DNA of 18,552 nt. Origin: an uncultured Prevotella sp. (GTDB taxonomy: Bacteria; Bacteroidota; Bacteroidia; Bacteroidales; Bacteroidaceae). A program made the translations under genes and the position numbers. Positions 14,571 to 18,552 of this stretch are shown here, piece after piece. Under the pieces are notes generated by a model. That model did not search any database. It was not told the origin of the DNA and saw only the letters and a list, made by a program, of their open reading frames with translations. Positions within the stretch are counted from its first letter, which is position 1. The number at the start of each line of letters is the position of its first letter. The DNA lies in contig CAKPZC010000043.1 in the NCBI GenBank assembly GCA_934203355.1, positions 1 through 18,552 of the forward strand, in the 5' to 3' direction.

Positions 14571-15383
14571 ATGAAACTGAAGAATATTTTGCTTGGCGCA
14601 ATGGGTGCCTTAATGACTCTCGCGGCTGCATCGTGCAGCAATATCGACGAGGACGAGCGACTGATTTATGTGAAACCTGCCGAGGTGGGACGTGCCGTGC
14701 TTATCGAGGACTTCACCGGACAGAAATGTGTCAACTGTCCGAAGGGTACCGAGGCTATTAGTGCCATCGTCGAGACCTATGGCGAGGACAACGTCATTGC
14801 AGTGGGCATACACAGCGGTCCGCTCGGATTCAAGGGCACCAAGAAGTTGCTTGGACTTGCCACCGACACCGGCAACGAGTATTACAACAAGTGGGACAAG
14901 GACCAGAAACTCGGACAGCCGTGGGCTCTCTTCAACCGTTCTACCACGCCCAGCAGCGACTATAACACATGGGCTACCTTCATCAAGGACATCATTGCCA
15001 AGAAGGCGGCTCTCTCTATCACCGTCGACAACACCTACGACGCTGCAACTCGCACACTCACCACTGGCATCGACGCCATGGGCACCAACGGCAACACCAA
15101 CGGCAAACTGCAGGTGTGGCTCGTCGAGGACGGCATCGTGGCTATGCAGATGATGCCCGACGGTTCGAGCAACAAGGAGTATGTACACAACCATGTGTTC
15201 CGTGCTGCTGTCAATGGCACATGGGGCGAGGATGTTGCTGTGAAGGAGGGCGAAACCACCAAGAAACAGTATACTTATACCCTGCCCGAAGAATGGAACG
15301 CCGAGAATGTGTCGGTTGTGGCTTTCGTCTACAACGACAATGGTGTGGAGCAGGTAGCTAAGAAGAAGATAGTTAACGAGTAA
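14571..15383 (+). CDS. Omp28-related outer-membrane lipoprotein with CxxC motif
   Basis: This 270-residue lipoprotein begins MKLKNILLGAMGALMTLAAA and has its lipid-bearing Cys at position 22 (AASCSN). The following part contains VLIEDFTGQKCVNCPKGTEA, with Cys53 and Cys56 in a thioredoxin-like site, and a matching proline loop LGQPWALFNR (Pro117). These match Omp28-type proteins of Bacteroidales, first described as a Porphyromonas gingivalis surface protein. The C-terminal half (from about 150) is a beta-sandwich-like region with VWLVEDGIVAMQMM and ending AKKKIVNE. It starts 20 bp after the DUF6029 stop, so the lipoprotein and barrel may work as a pair. Its last codons, GTT AAC GAG TAA, look like the first unit of the octamer tract that follows. 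Confidence 0.87.
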   Translation: MKLKNILLGAMGALMTLAAASCSNIDEDERLIYVKPAEVGRAVLIEDFTGQKCVNCPKGTEAISAIVETYGEDNVIAVGIHSGPLGFKGTKKLLGLATDTGNEYYNKWDKDQKLGQPWALFNRSTTPSSDYNTWATFIKDIIAKKAALSITVDNTYDAATRTLTTGIDAMGTNGNTNGKLQVWLVEDGIVAMQMMPDGSSNKEYVHNHVFRAAVNGTWGEDVAVKEGETTKKQYTYTLPEEWNAENVSVVAFVYNDNGVEQVAKKKIVNE

Positions 15384-15570
15384 ACAAGTTGACGAGTAAA
15401 ATAGTTGACGAGTAAAATAGTTGACGAGTAAACAAGTTGACAAGTTGACGAGCTGATAGTTTGTAAGTAAACAAGTAAACTCGTAAACTTCCACACTATC
15501 AGCTTGTCTACTTGTCTACTCGTCAACTTGTCAACTCATTTACTTGTCTACTCGTCAACTCGTCTACTCA
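15371..15570. repeat. Octamer repeat tract 4, inverted arrangement
   Basis: The left half is made of GTTGACGA, GTAAAATA and GTAAACAA units; a 16-bp pair (GTTGACGA + GTAAAATA) occurs twice. The right half carries the reverse complement (CTTGTCTA, CTCGTCAA, CTTGTCAA). The best paired core is 15442-15460 with 15495-15513, centred on GAGCTGATAGT and ACTATCAGCTT, two mismatches in 19 bases. It fills the space between the Omp28 gene and the next start, 25 bp before the ATG at 15595. It could reduce transcription from the upstream genes into the last two. Confidence 0.87.
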
Positions 15571-15594
15571 TAAATTAATTAAAAAAGAATCAAT

Positions 15595-16290
15595 ATGAAG
15601 AAAATTTTTACTCTTTGCCTTGCGCTCTTCTGCGCTGTGGCAACATTCGCCCAGGACGAATTCAATCCTAAGGGCTCGTTTGTATTCACCGACAAGGATG
15701 GCAACGTCTATGAGGACGGAGCTGTCATCACATGTGCCGATGCCGAGGAAGATGACTTTGGTTTCGTTCAGGTCAACTCTGGTCTTTATGTAAAGCAGGT
15801 TGTGGCTGACGTAGAAGGCAGTCCGCTCTATGTAGGCATGGGTGTCGATGTGTCGAATTTGGAAAATGGTGCAGTGCAGTACTGCTTCCCAGGTACTTGC
15901 CACATTGCAAGCAAAGTGGGTAAGTATGATGTCGACAAGACTGCTATAAAAATCATCAAGGGCGGTGAAAGCCTTCAGACGGAGTGGGTTGCTAACATGG
16001 ACGACGACGACGTAGCAATGTATGGACAGGCAACAGCCACATTCACACTCTATGCCTATGAGAACTTTGGCTCAGAAAAAAAACCCGACTTCAACGAGCA
16101 CGGAGCAGCTTCGTCAATCACAGTCAACTTCATCTACAGTGCCACTGCCATCAATGGTGTAGCCGACAACGCTAAGGCTTCTGTCGATGCTATCTACACA
16201 GCCGACGGCACACGTGTGCAGAACATGCAGAAGGGCCTGAACATCGTGAAGCTCAGCAACGGCAAGACCATGAAGATCGTTAAGAAATAA
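15595..16290 (+). CDS. Secreted protein of unknown function with C-terminal sorting-like tail
   Basis: This 231-residue protein has a signal peptide (MKKIFTLCLALFCAVATFAQ) and an acidic, strand-rich mature part. Around residues 25-70 it reads GSFVFTDKDGNVYEDGAVIT; it has a Cys pair at CFPGTC (about residues 97-102). The last 35 residues, from SVDAIYTADGTRV to QKGLNIVKLSNGKTMKIVKK, form a tail also found on the next protein. This type of tail occurs on many secreted Prevotella proteins and resembles a short type IX secretion sorting domain. I do not recognise the central region. The next gene starts 36 bp downstream, so the pair is co-transcribed and probably works together at the cell surface. 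Confidence 0.7.
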   Translation: MKKIFTLCLALFCAVATFAQDEFNPKGSFVFTDKDGNVYEDGAVITCADAEEDDFGFVQVNSGLYVKQVVADVEGSPLYVGMGVDVSNLENGAVQYCFPGTCHIASKVGKYDVDKTAIKIIKGGESLQTEWVANMDDDDVAMYGQATATFTLYAYENFGSEKKPDFNEHGAASSITVNFIYSATAINGVADNAKASVDAIYTADGTRVQNMQKGLNIVKLSNGKTMKIVKK

Positions 16291-16326
16291 TTAAAACAAT
16301 CCATTACCAATTAAAAGTACGTTTTT

Positions 16327-18261
16327 ATGAAAAAACTTCTACTCTCTGCTTTCGCAATGCTACTCGCATTGACAGCAGGCGCACAGAATTTCCAGGCTGC
16401 CAAGTATGACGGCAAACTTGATGTTCAGAAAGCCCTCGTAGCAAATACTGGTGTGAAGAAGGCTCCCGCAAAGGCCGAAATTGCCAAAAACCAGCGTTTG
16501 GTGGGTATGTTCAACACCGACGATTGCGACAATTACCTCGGCGCACAAACTCTTACTGGCAACAATCCAGTGGGTATAATGCTTGAAGCATCGCAGATGC
16601 AGGCATATTATGGAGCAAAAGTTGTAGGTATTCGTTTCAACTTGGCTCAGGGTTGCTCGGCTTCTAACGTGTTTGTGAAGAACGTGACAAAGAAGGGCAT
16701 CGACGATCTTGTGACAGTGGCTCAGGACCTCCAGTCGCCTGCTGGCGAAAAGAATACAGGTTCATGGCTCACCGTAATGTTTGATGCCAAGGACCAGTTC
16801 AAGTTGTCGAGCGACTATCTCGCCCTGCTTGTTGGCTACACCTATAAGCAGACAAGCCGCAACTACCCATGTGGTATGAACTCAAATATTGCTTCTGATT
16901 TCTACATGTATGCCGACATCCCGTCGTCACAGGGTGGAAATGGCGAGGACTGGTATAACATGGGCTCAGGTTACGGCTCACTCTGTGTGCAGCTCATCGT
17001 CGAGAGCGACGACTTCTCTGACAACGCCGCTATTCCTTATGACTTCGGCAAGTTTGCCTTAGGTCTCGGCACCACTAAGGATGTGAAGATTAGCATTGCC
17101 AACCTCGGCACCAAGTTTGAGAGCCTCGACTACACCACAACTCTCGAGGGCAAGACAAGCGCCGAGCAGCATGTCGACTTCGGCAAGGACTTCGGTGCAG
17201 GTGGCGTATATACACTCTCTGTTCCGTTTGAGGCTGCCTCTAAGGTTGGCGAGTATCCTGTGACATTCACCATCACCAAGGTTAACGGTGTTGAGAATGG
17301 CGCAGCTGTAAAGACAGCATATGGCACCAACATGACTTTTGCCAAGGAACTCAAGAAGGTGGTTGTTGTAGAGGAGTTCACAGGAACCGGTTGCGGATGG
17401 TGTCCGCGCGGCCATGTAGCTATGCACAATCTTAGCGAGCAGTATGGCGACCGTTTCATCGGTATAGCTCTTCACCAGTTCAACGAAAACGACCCGATGT
17501 ACATCACCGACTACTCTTTGCCTTTCCAGGGTGCTCCGCAGGCAGTTGTCGACCGTACTACATTCGGCGATCCTTATGCCGATACTCCCGCAGCTGTTGC
17601 TACTGCAATGAACGACTTCCCTGTTGCTGCCGTAACAGTAAGTGGCAAGTACAACGCCGACTCGACAATGGTGAATGCCACAGCAACCGTAGAGTCGCTT
17701 GTTTCAGGACAGTATGATGTGGCTTATATGCTTGTAGCTGATGGTTTGGAAGGCAAGACAAGTTCTTGGAAGCAGTCCAACTTCTACAACAAGAATCAGG
17801 GAGTATACAAGAGCAAGAGCGAAATGCCTGAGGATTTGCAGTTCCTCTGGGACGAGCCTCAGAAGATGAACCAGACATTCAACGACGTGCTCATTGCCAG
17901 CTCATACAAGAACAGCAAGAACCAGGCTACATTCGACAACTTCGTTGCCGATGGCAATGTGTCAGGCAGCTATTCACTCAACATTCCTCTGTCTAACAAG
18001 AAGCTCATGAAGGTGCTCGACTATAAGAAGGTTTATGTTGTGGCATTGATCATCGACCCAGAGACTGGTGCTGTTATCAACGGTGGCAAGGCTCTTGTTG
18101 GTGGCGGCGAGACTGGCATCAGCACCGTAGGCACAGCTGCCAACGCTACTGTAGTGGCTCGTTATGCTGCCGACGGCACACAGATTTCGGCTCCTCAGAA
18201 GGGTCTGAACATCCTCAAGATGTCCGACGGTACCACACGCAAGGTGATGGTGAACGAGTAA
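16327..18261 (+). CDS. Large Omp28-like secreted protein with CGWCP motif and sorting-like tail
   Basis: This 644-residue protein has a signal peptide (MKKLLLSAFAMLLALTAGA, before QNFQ) and no lipobox. The N-terminal 330 residues are beta-rich and not recognised in detail. The Omp28-like thioredoxin part starts near residue 340: VVVVEEFTGTGCGWCPRGHV has Cys356 and Cys359, and the proline loop FQGAPQAVVDR has Pro404. The 400-600 region resembles the C-terminal half of Omp28 (YMLVADGL...). The last 34 residues (ARYAADGTQISAPQKGLNIL, then KMSDGTTRKVMVNE) match the tail of the previous protein and resemble a type IX sorting domain. It is probably a surface or secreted thiol-active protein. A strong terminator follows 54 bp after the stop. 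Confidence 0.85.
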   Translation: MKKLLLSAFAMLLALTAGAQNFQAAKYDGKLDVQKALVANTGVKKAPAKAEIAKNQRLVGMFNTDDCDNYLGAQTLTGNNPVGIMLEASQMQAYYGAKVVGIRFNLAQGCSASNVFVKNVTKKGIDDLVTVAQDLQSPAGEKNTGSWLTVMFDAKDQFKLSSDYLALLVGYTYKQTSRNYPCGMNSNIASDFYMYADIPSSQGGNGEDWYNMGSGYGSLCVQLIVESDDFSDNAAIPYDFGKFALGLGTTKDVKISIANLGTKFESLDYTTTLEGKTSAEQHVDFGKDFGAGGVYTLSVPFEAASKVGEYPVTFTITKVNGVENGAAVKTAYGTNMTFAKELKKVVVVEEFTGTGCGWCPRGHVAMHNLSEQYGDRFIGIALHQFNENDPMYITDYSLPFQGAPQAVVDRTTFGDPYADTPAAVATAMNDFPVAAVTVSGKYNADSTMVNATATVESLVSGQYDVAYMLVADGLEGKTSSWKQSNFYNKNQGVYKSKSEMPEDLQFLWDEPQKMNQTFNDVLIASSYKNSKNQATFDNFVADGNVSGSYSLNIPLSNKKLMKVLDYKKVYVVALIIDPETGAVINGGKALVGGGETGISTVGTAANATVVARYAADGTQISAPQKGLNILKMSDGTTRKVMVNE

Positions 18262-18314
18262 ACCAATCGCTTATTCCGAGCTGTGCCTTTAGGGCATGGC
18301 AAGCCAGATAAATA

Positions 18315-18370
18315 AAGGAGTGGCTGTATTCTGCACACCGATGTGCAGAGTGCAGCCACTCCTTTTTTTT
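18315..18370 (+). terminator. Strong terminator closing the envelope cluster
   Basis: AAGGAGTGGCTG at 18315-18326 pairs with CAGCCACTCCTT at 18353-18364. An inner stem, CTGCACA with TGTGCAG, extends it. A run of T to 18370 follows. Confidence 0.92.
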
Positions 18371-18383
18371 ATTAAGTAAGTAA

Positions 18384-18552
18384 CAGTTCAGAATTATCTT
18401 TACATATAGTAGGAGGTAGGTGTGTCAAAACTCATACCATGCGGGCTGCGCTCGGCTTTGCCGCTTGCCTAAGCAAGAAAGCCCAGTTACCTCCATAGCC
18501 CAGGGCATCGCCCTGGGTAAACGGATACAAAACCGAACAACGCGCCCTGTAA
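18384..18552 (-). repeat. Palindromic intergenic element, copy 3, cut by window edge
   Basis: This stretch is the reverse complement of the right half of copy 1. It starts with the end motif CAGTTCAGAATTATCTTTA, then the shared TGTGTCAAAACTCAT, the branched hairpin at 18442-18484, CCCAGGGCATCGCCCTGGG at 18499-18517 (ATC where other copies have AAC or GTT), and the beginning of the long stem (CGCGCCCTGTAA) at the last base of the window. It begins 14 bp after the cluster terminator. No gene is visible in 18262-18552. Confidence 0.85.

Noticed and set aside
15329..15526. Minus-strand open frame with SSTCQLVYSSTILLVNYF-type repeats
   Set aside because: It is again the reverse-strand reading of an octamer tract, overlapping the end of the Omp28 gene.

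Overview
The window reads as chromosomal DNA of a Bacteroidales bacterium, most likely a member of the Prevotellaceae. Four things point there: promoters of the Bacteroidota type (TAnnTTTG at -7, often TTG about 20 bp upstream) with no Shine-Dalgarno sequences; the families present (HU-HIG protein with a 'smalltalk' microprotein, DUF4923, DUF6029, Omp28); lipoproteins with the Bacteroidota-type SCS-like lipobox; and Prevotella-like C-terminal tails of the form KGLNIVKxSxGxTxK on two secreted proteins.

Layout: 1-1233 (minus strand) holds the fatty-acid genes acpP and fabF, the latter cut by the window edge. 1243-1927 is a gene-free divergent region with the acpP promoter, a degenerate 8-bp repeat tract and the promoter of an HU-like protein. 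1928-2583 encodes the HU-like protein and a 33-residue smalltalk protein, closed by a strong terminator. 2866-5421 encodes a large MscS-type mechanosensitive channel. 5415-6025 holds a second octamer tract and a large palindromic element. 6046-7683 encodes a DUF4923 secreted protein and a XerD-type recombinase, separated by a third octamer tract folded as an inverted repeat. 7704-8437 looks imported: an IS4-like transposase remnant followed by an AT-rich lipoprotein gene. 8666-11485 encodes a secreted M16 zinc peptidase with its own promoter and terminator. 11682-12027 is a second palindromic element. 12219-18261 is an envelope cluster: TlpA-like thioredoxin, DUF6029 predicted outer-membrane barrel, Omp28 lipoprotein, a small secreted protein and a large Omp28-like secreted protein, all on the plus strand. 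A terminator and a third copy of the palindromic element, cut by the window edge, close the window.

Three proteins of the last cluster carry CxxC thioredoxin-like motifs (WCKPC, CVNCP, CGWCP) and are predicted to sit in the periplasm or at the inner or outer face of the outer membrane. They may form a thiol-disulfide system serving the outer membrane or cell surface; this is inference from motifs and order. The last two genes share a C-terminal tail that resembles a short secretion/sorting signal.

The most unusual DNA-level features are two repeat families confined to the intergenic spaces. One is four tracts of a degenerate octamer (about GTTGACGA/GTTGACAA), two of them arranged as long inverted repeats directly before start codons, one supplying the stop codon of the channel gene. 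The other is three copies of a structured element of roughly 350 bp built from nested hairpins, with imperfect terminal inverted repeats. No CRISPR array, tRNA, rRNA or complete insertion sequence was seen.
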